Source of the DNA: Reticulitermes speratus
Taxonomy: Eukaryota; Arthropoda; Insecta; Blattodea; Rhinotermitidae
Assembly (NCBI GenBank): GCA_021186555.1
Contig: JAJKFL010000237.1
Span: 4,112,558 to 4,176,557 of the forward strand
Reading direction: 5' to 3'
DNA: 64,000 bases
This document shows, in pieces, positions 11,985 to 23,956 of the stretch; positions within the stretch are counted from its first letter, which is position 1; every line of letters begins with the position of its first letter. The notes below the pieces were generated by a model, which had not been told where the DNA came from, searched no databases, and saw only the letters and a program-made list of their open reading frames with translations. The translations under genes were made by a program, and so were the position numbers.

Positions 11985-12180
11985 TGTTTAGGAGCGTCTG
12001 CGAAGTTAAAAGTTCATTTCGTCACGTCTGTCCGTCCGTCATATTGTGATAACCCTTTTACCTGTCGGAAGGATTTTCGTGAATTTTATGTTGCGGTGTT
12101 TTACTAAACCGTTTCAATTTTAGTTAAATTCTGGCAAATATAGCAGCCATTTACATGTAGACGTAAGCACATTTATGAAC
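11985..12180 (+). repeat. Interspersed repeat Y, partial and diverged
   Basis: TTCGTCACGTCTGTCCGTCC, GGAAGGATTTTCGTGAA and TTTACATGTAGACGTA follow the same order as the longer copies at 26432, 34592 and 59772. Only the first third of the family is present. Confidence 0.5.
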
Positions 12181-12189
12181 TCTACTACT

Positions 12190-12446
12190 AACTTGGGTCG
12201 CGATAGCTCAGTCGGTATAGGACTTGCTCGGGCTGGACGGTCCGGGGTCGGATCCCGGTGCGGGCGGGCAGATTTCACCACAGCGGCCCTGGGGGCCCAC
12301 CCACCTTTAAAATGGGTACCCGGGGTAAAGCGGCCGGGGCGTGGCGTTGACCACCCACCCACATCTAGCGCCGAGGTTAAAGAAAGAGTAAAGTACCCTT
12401 CCATCTGGGCCTTCAAGGCCTGTGTACTGTGAATTTACCTTTACCA
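12190..12446 (+). mobile_element. SINE family A, full-length copy
   Basis: The head CGCGATAGCTCAGTCGGTAT gives a good A box, and GGTCGGATCCCGG stands for the B box. The body contains GGGGTAAAGCGGCCGGGGCG and GAGGTTAAAGAAAGAGTA, and it ends TTTACCTTTACC. The middle is a little shorter than in the other copies. Confidence 0.9.
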
Positions 12447-12479
12447 TACTAGTAAGCAATAATTGTAATGATTGCTACG

Positions 12480-13830
12480 TTCATCGCCACTGCCGGAAGT
12501 GTTATTGCGCTGGCTACAGACACATCACTCGGTAACATTCAATATGGCCGCTGTACCTTCAGTATCAATTGGATGTAGCACACGTCCAATCTATCGCCAT
12601 GCAACCACGCCGATCAAGGTACAAATAAATAGGCCCTACAACTAGCAACAAAAGCAAAGACACTGTCGTCGGTCATCCGGGCTACTTTAGCAGTACAAGG
12701 TAAAGTAATGTCATATAGAACGGGCTACAGAACCCATCGGGTACATATAGCTGTAACCTGTGCTATAGACCTCGGTGCAGATCGGTAGAAACTGTCATTG
12801 CCGTGCGCCCCCGCTATACATCGGACACAACTGTCCATATGCGACACTGGCTGGCACCAGGCCGTCGGACGAGCTGCTAATATGGCCCACTGGATAACTC
12901 CACGTCACACGTATATGCGACTAGGCCCACTGGGAAACTCATGGTAATAACAAAAATCAATATGCACTCAAACAGAAAAACATCGTTACAAAGCAATATG
13001 GTCCGTTGGCAGATCATTAAACATCGGGTACACAACTGTCATGGGGGACGAACAGAGAAGCGGTACACTGTAACGATAGTTCCTGGCTTACAGCCATCAC
13101 ATCGAGTCAGTACTGTCACTATGGTCCCAAGAACGCCCTAGACCCGTTCACAATCTGTCAATATCGTAGTAGATAATTACACGGTACACATGCCAAGGTA
13201 TAGCCTCCAGGCGAATAGCACACCATCGGTACAACAATCCTTCCAATTGGCCAGACTTAACATACCAACAGTACAATCAACTGTCAATATCGTGGTCACA
13301 TCCAATTTACATACGGTAACACAATGTCAATCGGAATATGACTGGCTATAAGGCCCAAATCTGTCCGGACACATCCCTGAAAATAACGGGCCGTATACAG
13401 AGGAGATCGGTATTTCAAATACGTATCGCCCACTGCTATTACAGTAAACTGAAGGTACTAGTAAATATGCCGTTGTTGTGACACATCAACAAGTACAATC
13501 CAACTGTCATATTGCGTCATTGACGAAAGAGTTCGGTCATCACTGGTCATAGCGCTGGCTTTCAGACACTATACATGCGTCACTACGTAATATACCGTGG
13601 CTGCGTAAATTCTCATGGTACTACTAAGTTAGAGCGGCGTGGCTACGACTGAATCTCGTACATCAAAGGGTTGCAAGACTATATGGCGGTAATACTTCGG
13701 ACGTACGTCGTAAATTGGTATAAATTACGGTTCGGAGGGGGTGACAAACTCATGGAAATGCAGGAGTCGGCCCTTCTAAACTAGTAACCATGTAGCGACT
13801 CGGCCTCACATCGGTACACAACTGTCAATA
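12480..13830 (+). repeat. Scrambled duplicate of 13850-15360
   Basis: Colinear blocks match the following 1.5 kb: CAATTGGATGTAG, CGGTCATCCGGGCTACTT, AGAACGGGC, CCAGGCGAATAGC, AATGTCAATCGGAA, ATTTCAAATACGTATCG and AAACTGAAGGTACT, all in the same order. Even the family A SINE at 14092-14370 has a barely recognisable counterpart near 12700-12930. Scattered between these blocks are pieces of the 45-bp tandem unit (ATCGGTACACAACTGTCAAT). It is either an old duplication or a consensus artefact. Confidence 0.65.
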
Positions 13831-13930
13831 TGGCGCTGGCTACAGACACATCACATCGGTACACAACTGTCAATATGGCGCTGGCTACAGACACATCACA
13901 TCGGTACACAACTGTCAATATGGCCGCTTC
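13808..13930 (+). repeat. 45-bp tandem repeat, about 2.6 copies
   Basis: ACATCGGTACACAACTGTCA starts at 13808, 13853 and 13898, exactly 45 bp apart. The rest of the unit reads ATATGGCGCTGGCTACAGAC and ACATC. Fragments of this unit are sprinkled through the block at 12480-13830. Confidence 0.9.
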
Positions 13931-14091
13931 AGTTCAATTGGATGTAGTCACACGTTCCAACTACTTCACTCTCCATGCAATGCCGACGCCAGTATCAATC
14001 TGCAGTACAAATAAAGTAGTTCCTACAATGGACGTAGCAACATAAAGCAAAGACAGCAGTCCGTCGGTCATCCGGGCTACTTGTGAGGAGG

Positions 14092-14370
14092 GGTAAAGGT
14101 AAAGGTAAAGTTCTTCCTAGAACGGGCCATGAAGGCCCAGAGGGGGAGTAGAGGTATAGCTGTACTGTTTCTTTAACCTCGGTGCTAGATGGGAGTGAGT
14201 GGTCAACGCTACGCCCCGGCCGCTTTACCCACAGGAATGACCCGGTACCCATTGTACAAGACACTGGGTGGGCCCCAGGGCCGGTCTGGACGGGTGCTGA
14301 AAATATCGCCCCAACTGGGATTAGATCTCCGGACCGTCCAGCCCGTAGCGAGTCGCTATACCGGCCCACT
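14092..14370 (-). mobile_element. SINE family A, reverse copy
   Basis: It starts with the GGTAAAGGTAAAG tail and runs through GGCCATGAAGGCCCAGAG, CTTTAACCTCGGTGCTAGAT and CCCCGGCCGCTTTACCC to the head (GTAGCGAGTCGCTATACCG). The outermost 5' end with the A box is degraded. The protein-like frames here are chance. Confidence 0.88.
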
Positions 14371-14479
14371 GGGGGGAAACTCAGTGGTATAGATAACAAA
14401 AAACATTATCACTCAAAGCTAAATAAAACTCGTTAAAGCGAAAATATTATACAGTCCAGTTGGCGTACTTGAAACATGC

Positions 14480-15755
14480 GGGGTGAGGAAGTGGGGAAAG
14501 ACGAAGCAAGAGGAAGGCGCAGGGTATGACGATAGTTCCTGTTTTATGGCGCGAGATGTCAGTGACAGTCACCAGTCCCAAATACGTCGGCCGCTAGACC
14601 ACTTGGACATTTCTGTAGCGTATAATGTAAGTGATAAGTGTTGGTGCACAGGTAGCAGTCGCCAAGTTGTATAGCCTCGCCAGGCGAATAGCCACCCCAC
14701 CCTCCCAACATTCCTTCCAAGTGTAGTTACCAGACCTTAACAGTACCCAACAATACAATATAATGTTGATACTGATGTCACTCCTATAATTAATATAATG
14801 TAATATTAATGTCAATCGGAAATACTGGCCTATAAGTGGCCCAAAATTGTCCGGACCATCCCGGAATCCAAATTTAACGGGGTCCGTATTACAGAGGGAG
14901 CACTGTATTTCAAATACGTATCGATCTCACAGCTACTCGTATTTAAGTTTAAACTGAAGGTACTTAGGAAAATTTCTGTTATTTTGTGTAACAAACCTAA
15001 ATACCAAATCCAATTCTCATTGCGTTTACATTGTACTGAAGAGAGGGTTGAGTCAGTTTCTCGGTGGAGCGCTGTGTTCAGACATTATTACATGACGTCA
15101 CTGTGACGTAATTACACGTAGGCCTGCTGTAAATGGTCTCTGTCTTCTAGCTACAGCTTTAGAGCGGACCGTGATAGACTGATATGCTCTGTATCAATAG
15201 AAGGGTTGAAGACTATATACGAGTATATAGTCTTCTGGGACGTGACGTCGTAAATTTAGGTATAAATTTACCGACGTTTCGGAGGGAGGTAGATCTCAAA
15301 CTCATGGTACAAAGTGCAGGTAGTGCGCCCTTCCTAAACGTCAGTAACCATGTACCAGACTATACGGCGTCACATTTCAGACGACCATAATCTCCACAAT
15401 GAACATCCTGATAATCTGAAGTCTCGCAGCGATAGCAATAGGCGTATATATAGCAAAGATCTTGATAATACATTTCAGTCCAAATTGTTTTTGTGAATTT
15501 CAGTTGTCTTGACCAAATTAATTTAACGTAACATTTATAATATTCAAATTTCAAGGATCAGCCACTAGGTGGCAGGAACTTAGGGGAAATTACGTCAAAC
15601 ACTGTAAAATAACCTGTCGATCTGAGCTCGACACTGAGCCCGGTGCAACGTGCAGCACTGTCGACTGTACCTCGAAGCTGAACCGGTAAAGATTCTTCTT
15701 TATTTCGTAGTCTGATCACTTCTACCAACTCATTGTAGCTGTAGAGGGGTACTGT
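14480..15755. other. Unassigned sequence, source copy of the scrambled duplication
   Basis: 14480-15360 is the cleaner partner of 12900-13830. A perfect hairpin GAAGACTATATAC/GTATATAGTCTTC lies at 15209-15235. TACCGACGTTTCGG near 15279 resembles the conserved core of the hammerhead-like elements, but the CTGAAGA box is absent. No gene is supported. Confidence 0.45.
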
Positions 15756-15756
15756 T

Positions 15757-15958
15757 GCACCTGATCACACTGATAGACACACCACACTCGGTAGGACTCC
15801 TCTCGACGAGTGATCAGCCCGTCGCAGAGACCTCTACCTGACAACACACAACACTCACAAGAGACAGACATCCATGCCCCGGCGTGATTCGAACCCACAA
15901 TCCCAGCAAGCGAACGACCGCAGGCCCACGCCTTAGACCGCGCGGCCACTGGGATCGG
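15757..15958 (-). mobile_element. SINE family C, reverse copy
   Basis: The tRNA-like head reads, on the minus strand, CCCAGTGGCCGCGCGGTCTA then GGTTCGAATCACGCC, where the B box is slightly altered. The body contains GAGACAGACATCC and TCTACCTGACAACACACAAC (plus-strand reading). The 3' end is cut shortly after the ACACCACACTCGGTAGGAC block. Confidence 0.88.
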
Positions 15959-16062
15959 TCTGGAAAATTTAATAGTCTTAAACGTGGAATAATTTCGGCT
16001 CTCCACTTTTCTTCGATTATCTGTCTGTTGCTTTGTTCCTCGGCGATTGCAGTCAGTTTTTG

Positions 16063-18690
16063 TGTACAGTGTACAAAGCAACATACGGTAACAGTGTACA
16101 GTGTACAAAGCAACATACGGTAACAGTGTACAGTGTACAAAGCAACATACGGTAACAGTGTACAGTGTACAAAGCATCATACGGTAACAGTGTACAGTGT
16201 ACAAAGCAACATACGGTAACAGTGTACAGTGTACAAAGCAACATACGGTAACAGTTTACAGTGTACAAAGCATCATACGGTAACATTGTACAGTGTACAA
16301 AGCAACATACGGTAACAATGTACAGTGTACAAAGCATCATACGGTAACAGTGTACAAAGCATCATACGGTAACAGTGTACAGTGTACAAAGCAACATACG
16401 GTAACAATGTAAAGTGTACAAAGCATCATACGGTAACAGTGTACAGTGTACAAAGCAACATACGGTAACAGAGTACAATGTACAAAGCAACATACGGTAA
16501 CAGTGTACAGTGTACAAACCAAACGGTAACAGTTTACAGTGTACAAAGCATCATACGGTAACATTGTACAGTGTACAAAGCAACATAAGGTAACAATGTA
16601 CAGTGTACAAAGCATCATACGGTAACAGTGTACAAAGCATCATACGGTAACAGTGTACAGTGTACAAAGCAACATACGGTAACAATGTAAAGTGTACAAA
16701 GCATCATACGGTAACAGTGTACAGTGTACAAAGCAACATACGGTAACAGTGTACAGTGTACAAACCAAACGGTAACAGTTTACAGTGTACAAAGCAACAT
16801 ACGGTAACAGTGTACAGTGTACAAAGCAACATACGGTAACAATGTACAGTGTACAAAGCATCATACGGTAACAGTGTACAGTGTACAAAGCAACATACGG
16901 TAACAGTGTACAATGTACAAAGCAACATACGATAACAGTGTACAGTGTACAAAGCAACATACGGTAACAATGTACAGTGTACAAAGCAACATACGGTAAC
17001 AATGTACAGTGTACAAAGCATCATACGGTAACATTGTACAGTGTACAAAGCAACATACGGTAACAATGTACAGTGTACAAAGCATCATACGGTAACAGTG
17101 TACAGTGTACAAAGCAACATACGGTAACAGAGTACAATGTACAAAGCAACATACGGTAACAGTGTACAGTGTACAAACCAAACGGTAACAGTTTACAGTG
17201 TACAAAGCAACATACGGTAACAGTGTACAGTGTACAAAGCAACATACGGTAACAATGTACAGTGTACAAAGCATCATACGGTAACAGTGTACAGTGTACA
17301 AAGCAACATACGGTAACAGAGTACAATGTACAAAGCAACATACGGTAACAGTGTACAGTGTACAAACCAAACGGTAACAGTTTACAGTGTACAAAGCAAC
17401 ATACGGTAACAGTGTACAGTGTACAAAGCAACATTCGGTAACAATGTAAAGTGTACAAAGCATCATACGGTAACAGTGTACAGTGTACAAAGCAACATAC
17501 GGTAACAGAGTACAATGTACAAAGCAACATACGGTAACAGTGTACAGTGTACAAACCAAACGGTAACAGTTTACAGTGTACAAAGCAACATACGGTAACA
17601 GTGTACAGTGTACAAAGCAACATACGGTAACAATGTACAGTGTACAAAGCATCATACGGTAACAGTGTACAATGTACAAAGCAACATACGATAACAGTGT
17701 ACAGTGTACAAAGCAACATACGGTAACAATGTACAGTGTACAAAGCATCATACGGTAACAATGTACAGTGTACAAAGCAATATACGGTAACAATGTACAG
17801 TGTACAAAGCATCATACGGTAACAGTGTACAGTGTACAAAGCAACATACGGTAACAGAGTACAATGTACAAAGCAACATACGGTAACAATGTACAGTGTA
17901 CAAAGCATCATACGGTAACAATGTAAAGTGTACAAAGCAATATACGGTAACAATGTACAGTGTACAAAGCATCATACGGTAACAGTGTACAGTGTACAAA
18001 GCAACATACGATAACAGTGTACAGTGTACAAAGCAACATACGGTAACAATGTACAGTGTACAAAGCATCATACGGTAACAATGTACAGTGTACAAAGCAA
18101 CATACGGTAACAATGTACAGTGTACAAAGCATCATACGGTAACAATGTACAGTGTACAAAGCAATATACGGTAACAATGTACAGTGTACAAAGCATCATA
18201 CGGTAACAGTGTACAATGTACAAAGCAACATACGATAACAGTGTACAGTGTACAAAGCAACATACGGTAACAATGTACAGTGTACAAAGCATCATACGGT
18301 AACAATGTACAGTGTACAAAGCAATATACGGTAACAATGTACAGTGTACAAAGCATCATACGGTAACAGTGTACAGTGTACAAAGCATCATACGGTAACA
18401 GTGTACAGTGTACAAAGCAACATACGGTAACAATGTACAGTGTACAAAGCATCATACGGTAACAATGTACAGTGTACAAAGCAATATACGGTAACAATGT
18501 ACAGTGTACAAAGCATCATACGGTAACAGTGTACAGTGTACAAAGCAACATACGGTAACAGTGTACAATGTAAAAAGCAACATACGATAACAGTGTACAG
18601 TGTACAAAGCAACATACGGTAACAGTGTACAATGTACAAAGCAACATACGGTAATAGTGTACAGTGTACAAAGCAACATACGGTAACAGC
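16063..18690. repeat. Minisatellite, 32-bp unit, about 82 copies
   Basis: The unit is GTGTACAGTGTACAAAGCAA plus CATACGGTAACA. Variants use CATCATACGG, AATATACGG or a shortened ACAAACCAAACGG form (29 bp). The shortened form recurs at 17174, 17363 and 17552, a 189-bp step, while the right part shows a 160-bp (5-unit) step. As 32 is not a multiple of 3 and the minus strand lacks stops, all three minus frames stay open and cycle through one 32-residue period. The apparent 310-residue proteins are therefore not genes. Confidence 0.97.
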
Positions 18691-18766
18691 TGCTTCGTTG
18701 TTTGGTAACTACATAGTACGTGAATCGACCACTACACTGCGCCACTGCTGTATGTAATATGAAATA

Positions 18767-18951
18767 GAGTTGAGCCCGGTTGTAACGACATCGGTTTATA
18801 CGACACCTCGCCTATAGAGTCAGATATTCTGCGGTACAAATTAATTCCTCACTGCTAACCATAACATTATACTCCTCGGTTATAACAACACTCGTTTATA
18901 ACGACACAAAATATTCAGGCCCTTTCATGACGTCATAACCGAGTTCGTCTC
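18767..18951. mobile_element. 185-bp TA-flanked MITE, copy 1
   Basis: It is flanked by TA on both sides (18765-18766 and 18952-18953). It begins GAGTTGAGCCCGGTTGTAAC and contains GACATCGGTTTATACGACAC, ATATTCTGCGGTACAAATTA and CGGTTATAACAACACTCG. The terminal motif in the best copies is CAGTYGAACCCGGTTATAAC, typical of Tc1/mariner-superfamily (pogo-like) MITEs. Other copies lie at 23541, 42585 and 50372. Confidence 0.8.
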
Positions 18952-19087
18952 TATGTGTGATATCACATAATTTGCTTTACGAAACGTCTTCTATTAAGAA
19001 GTGTTTTGGCGAACTACAGTCACTTTCGTTAGTGTTACGCACCACACTACAAACACTCCTCGAATTATGCAATTTCAGACATTCATT

Positions 19088-19475
19088 CATTCATTCTGCA
19101 GTCTGTCTTACGACAGGTCCGTAGCCTCTTCCAAAGCCAGTTCTCCACAGGGTGCGATCTAGTGCTTCCTCTTTCAATTTCCAGTATCTTTTCTTTTCCT
19201 TAAGGTCATCCAGTAGCTGCTTACGTCTTCTCCCTCGTCGTCCCGTCATTTCTATCCTTCCCTCTAACTTTCCTTCAATCACGTGTTTCAGAAGGCAGTT
19301 TCTACGCAAGATGTGACCAATCCAGTTAGCCTTTCTTCTTTTTATTATATGTACGATATTCCTCTCCTCCTTCACTCTGTGTAATACTTCTTAATTTCTC
19401 ACACGATCGGTCCAACTGATCTTCTCCATTCTTCTCCAGCACCACATTTCAAAACTTTCCAGATACTTCAATTTC
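19088..19475 (-). pseudogene. LINE family 2, reverse-transcriptase C-terminal remnant
   Basis: The minus strand reads from about 19470: CWRRMEKISWTDRVRN, an in-frame stop, EVLHRVKEERNIVHIIKRRK, then ANWIGHILRRNCLLKHVIEG, ending GYGPVVRQTAE and stop. This is the conserved tail after the RT domain of an insect non-LTR retrotransposon. The stop after DRVRN marks it dead. The 3' end carries a GAAT microsatellite tail (19082-19097), common for such elements. A shorter sister copy ends at 7293. Confidence 0.85.
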
Positions 19476-19479
19476 AGAT

Positions 19480-20720
19480 ATATAATTTAAAAAATGAAAA
19501 AATTAAATTTTTGAAAAGCGTCGAATTTCTCGTTGCGGGAATGAAAACACAATACAACGAAGGTAGCGAAAGAATACTGTTGGGCGATAACACACAAGGC
19601 GGAGAGGTCATGCTGTGGCTGATCAGGCTCCAGTGTTCTGGAGTTTGCATTTCAACTCGACTCCCTCACATATACTTGTAATTGGCCATATGTACAATCA
19701 ACTCAGGCTTGCGCAAAAATTCGACTTGCGCTGAACCTTCCGGAACGTAACTATCGCGCAAGTCATGGAGTTTCTGTGTTAAATTTACATGAAATAATTA
19801 GTGTTCGGTTTGTTAAGATTCAATTATTGTGATGCACAAAACAGCATTAGCAATGTAATGCTGCGGAAGATAAGTGAATTAGCAGCATGAAAACACCTAA
19901 CAGTACTATCACAGAGCCGGTAAATCCTTACCACTCTCATATCTTAGCTTCATCTCCGTGTAGTATAGAGCCTTACACACTTACAAAACGCGGATCTCAC
20001 AGAGCTGGAAAGCAATATTGCTTGTAAATAGCCGAGTTATTTCCATATAATTTGTTTCTTATTTATATGATTAATTCCAAAGTGTAAGAATTCCGCCTGA
20101 ACAGAAATGTCGATACTACACGCACGGCTGTCGTGCAAGAGAAGTTGCAGATACTGTAAGGCGTACAGGCCTTGATCAATGTCACCAGGAAGACACCTGT
20201 GATTTGTTTGCATGCTTACGTTCATTCCTTAAAATTGAGTTTTCCATTTATAGGACAATATCCATCCGTCTTAATGTTAAATAATACGGCAATTATTTGG
20301 CTTACTTTATTCATGGTGTTCGGCTTCTTAAATAAACAGCTGTCCTTTCCCTAAAGAATAACGCATTGCTCGATGGAAATGGAGCTTCTTTTCTGTGAGA
20401 TGAGCACAAATTATTTAACGTTATTCAGATGAGTTTCATCTTATACTGGGTCAATGATCTACACTTGTTTGTCCGTCCTTCTGTGCCCTGATTCAATAAC
20501 GGCATATCTTTATCTACTGCCTTCAAACTCGCCATAAACAACATGGCTTGGACGGCCGCCATTTTGTTACTATTATTAAGAAAATGGCGGACTTGTCATT
20601 TTAACGTACAGTCCCTAAGCTCCTTATCCCCATAAAACTAATCCACGTAAAATTAGAGATGTGATAAACACGTGGAGCGCGCTCAAAATCCTTTTTCCGA
20701 TAATGATAGAGGACTAATTG
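19480..20720. other. Unassigned sequence
   Basis: No gene or named element is recognised over about 1.2 kb. The small open frames (20037-20354) have no supporting features. Confidence 0.45.
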
Positions 20721-20724
20721 TAGT

Positions 20725-21385
20725 AGCTGTGGGTGTGAAATGTGTGTTGCTGTTTGTCATGAACGTATTGTGTGTCGCTGTTTGTCATGAAAGTATTGTG
20801 TGTTGCTGTTTGTCATGAACGTATTGTGTGTTGCTGTTTGTCATGAACGTATTGTGTGTTGCTGTTTGTCATGAACGTATTGTGTGTTGCTGTTTGTCAT
20901 GAACGTATTGTGTGTCGCTGTTTGTCATGAACGTATTGTGTGTTGCTGTTTGTCATAAACGTATTGTGTGTCACTGTTTGTCATGAACGTATTGTGTGTC
21001 GCTGTTTGTCGTGAACGTATTGTGTGTCGCTGTTTGTCGTGAAAGTATTGTGTGTCGCTGTTTGTCGTGAACGTATTGTGTGTCGCTGTTTGTCGTGAAC
21101 GTATTGTGTGTCGCTGTTTGTCGTGAACGTATTGTGTGTCGCTGTTTGTCGTGAAAGTATTGTGTGTCGCTGTTTGTCGTGAAAGTATTGAGTGTCGCTG
21201 TTTGTCATGAACGAATTGTCTGTCGTTGTTTGTGTGAAAGTATTGTGTGTCTCTGTTTGTCATGAAAGTATTGTGTGTCGCTGTTTGTCATGAACGTGTT
21301 GTGTGTCGCTGTTTGTCATGAACGTGTTGTGTGTTGCTGTTTGTCGTGAACGTGTTGTGTGTCGCTGTTTGTCGTGAACGTGTTT
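20725..21385. repeat. Minisatellite, 28-bp unit, about 23 copies
   Basis: The unit is CGTATTGTGTGTCGCTGTTT plus GTCATGAA, with GTCGTGAA variants clustered in the middle (21010-21180) and AAGTATTG variants dispersed. The minus-strand frames of 75-112 residues are period artefacts. Confidence 0.95.
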
Positions 21386-22246
21386 ACTGTTAGCAGCTAC
21401 TGCTGAAGCTAAAAGGTGTAAGGAGTAACAGAAGGGCTTTATAAGGAGCTTCAGCTAATTCTTACGGTCCAGTTTTCAAATTAAATTCAGTAGTTTAATT
21501 CAATAGACCTGGTTGGCGAATATTTAAGTATATGAAGTATAGAAAGACATTAATGTTAGCACTGAGAACGTAAAGTAAGCACATGAATACATTTGTATCT
21601 ATACAAATACCACAATCAGACAATGTCTATTTCAATCTGTGAAAACACGAAAGGCATTAACTTTATAACAAGCAACACTCATACACTACTTACATACTGA
21701 ACATCATACAGACATCTTCTGAACCACAGGCAGTACGCGGCACTTCCCGGTACATCAAACTATACATCTGACAGCCATAAAGGAAACTCGCTATCGACCC
21801 CAACGATCGCGATTCGACAGCCCCGCGGATCCACGTGTATTCCTATCCAGTAGATACACGGGGTTCATTCCCGGTGTTAAAACGGCCGAAACGTTAAACT
21901 GGCCGCTCATTTATGTGTATTACCAAGGTTAGGAGTGTTTAGCGTTTTATATACACTGCCTACACACGTATTCCTAGCGTGATATTAAGGAACAGGGACA
22001 AATTTACCTCCTTCAAATGCCAACTAGTTACCCTTAGCTCGGCCCATACAATACCGTATACTACGTACGTTAGGCACATTCACTGTGTTTGGTGTCAAGA
22101 AATGTATGCACACAACAGAAGACGATTTATGATGCAGTGTATATGTTTGTTGTTCTCACGGCCTTTCCATGGAATCGTGTAGTTTTCACGTAATTACACA
22201 GTTGGCAGCTCTGTGTTTGGAAATATACCATCATTTTTTTTTGTAT
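21386..22246. other. Unassigned sequence with a possible old SINE
   Basis: At 21780-21910 CACGGGGTTCATTCCCGGTG resembles a diverged tRNA B box and is followed by a GGCCGAAACG/AAACTGGCC hairpin-like stretch, suggesting a decayed tRNA-derived SINE. No second copy is visible in the window, so this is tentative. Nothing else is recognised. Confidence 0.3.
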
Positions 22247-22325
22247 GTGTAGGGTGTTTTTGTAAGGTGTGGATGTTTTTGTAAGGTGTGAATGTTTTTG
22301 TAAGGTGTGGATGTTTTTGTAATGT
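22247..22325. repeat. Short tandem repeat, 19-bp unit, about 4 copies
   Basis: GTGTGGATGTTTTTGTAAG is repeated about four times with single changes. Confidence 0.85.
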
Positions 22326-22454
22326 GTCTACTTGTATTTACTGTATGTATTTTGTTTTGTAATTGTGATAGTTTGTTTGTATTGTTATTTATATGTATAT
22401 TTATATGTCCTGTATGTATTGTTGTGTGACTATTGTTTGTTATATGTAGATACT

Positions 22455-23103
22455 GCACCGGTGAAAACATTTGTATTGTGTGTACTAGTGTAAGGACTAC
22501 TGCCACCGGTGAAAACATTTGTATTGTGTGTACTAGTGTAAGGACTACTGCCACCGGGTGAAAATATTTGTATTGTGTGTACTAGTGTAAGGACTACTGC
22601 CACCGGGTGAAAACATTTGTATTGTGTGTACTAGTGTAAGGACTACTGCCACCGGGTGAAAATATTTGTATTGTGTGTACTAGTGTAAGGACTACTGCCA
22701 CCGGGTGAAAATATTTGTATTGTGTGTACTAGTGTAAGGACTACTGCCACCGGGTGAAAACATTTGTATTGTGTGTACTAGTGTAAGGACTACTGCCACC
22801 GGGTGAAAACATTTGTATTGTGTGTACTAGTGTAAGGACTACTGCCACCGGGTGAAAACATTTGTATTGTGTGTACTAGTGTAAGGACTACTGCCACCGG
22901 GTGAAAACATTTGTATTGTGTGTACTAGTGTAAGGACTACTGCCACCGGGTGAAAACATTTGTATTGTGTGTACTAGTGTAAGGACTACTGCCACCGGGT
23001 GAAAACATTTGTATTGTGTGTACTAGTGTAAGGACTACTGCCACCGGGTGAAAACATTTGTATTGTGTGTACTAGTGTAAGGACTACTGCCACCGGGTGA
23101 AAA
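22455..23103. repeat. Minisatellite, 49-bp unit, about 13 copies
   Basis: The unit is CCACCGGGTGAAAACATTTG, TATTGTGTGTACTAGTGTAA and GGACTACTG. The copies are nearly identical, differing only at AAAACATTT/AAAATATTT and by one missing G in the first two, which suggests recent expansion. Confidence 0.96.
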
Positions 23104-23116
23104 CCCAATTGCAGTA

Positions 23117-23142
23117 AATAATAATAATAATAATAATAATAA
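23117..23142. repeat. (AAT)n microsatellite
   Basis: About eight perfect AAT repeats directly follow the 49-bp array. Confidence 0.9.
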
Positions 23143-23538
23143 TCTGGAGAGTGAAGATGTAGCTCAGTTCAGAGTTTAACATACACATCACAGGGGGGAA
23201 GAAATGGGGAGAAGTGAGAGAAACTTAAGGGGAAGGAAGGACGATGGACAAGGATAAAAATGAGAAAAGAATTATCCCCCTCTTAATTTTCAATAGACCT
23301 TTTCCATTGATGTCCTTACAACAGGACTGACACAACAGTTAACTGTATACTATCAGAAAAGAAATGTAAACACTACAAATATACAATACCGCTATCGGTC
23401 ATGATCCTGAGCCATTTCCATTCCTGTCTCTTCTCATAACCCACTCTGTGACCTACACCGCAGTGCAATCGTCCATCTTGTCCAAGACATATTTGTAAGC
23501 ATCTATGGACTTTCGAAAGTTGAACTTAAAAGCAACTA
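23143..23538. other. Unassigned sequence
   Basis: A purine-rich stretch (23190-23275) is followed by unique DNA. No gene is supported. Confidence 0.45.
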
Positions 23539-23540
23539 TA

Positions 23541-23725
23541 GAGTAGAACTCAGTTATAACGCCAAAAAGGGGACTCACTACTTCGTGTTGTTATAAAAGA
23601 GTATCGTTATAACCGAGGAGTACAATGGTATGGTTAACGGTGAGGATGTAATTGGTACCTCAGAATATCTGACGCTATAGTTCAGATGTCGCATAAACCG
23701 ATGTCGTTATAAGCGGGTTCAACTG
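23541..23725. mobile_element. 185-bp TA-flanked MITE, copy 2
   Basis: It is exactly 185 bp between TA dinucleotides at 23539-23540 and 23726-23727, in opposite orientation to copy 1. It ends GGGTTCAACTG, the complement of the CAGTTGAACCC terminus. It is followed by a duplicated phrase (AGGTCTAACAAGACATTTTG at 23741 and 23792). Confidence 0.8.
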
Positions 23726-23956
23726 TATGTGGTGTTACAGGTCTAACAAGACATTTTGTAAATATGTACAGTTTAACTGTATGTGGTTTTACAGGTCTAA
23801 CAAGACATTTTGTAAATACGTACAGTTCCTCCGTTAAATAATTACCAATTTCGGATTCAGAAAACCCGTTACGCAATTTCTGTCCGATCAACCACAATTC
23901 TAAGCGGATGTTGTTGCAAAGTAATTGTGCGAACAGTCTGCTGGAGGTTATTCTTT

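Noticed and set aside
16053-18745. 310-residue minus-strand frames of CCFVHCTLLPY type
   Set aside because: They come from the 32-bp array, which lacks minus-strand stops. They are not genes.
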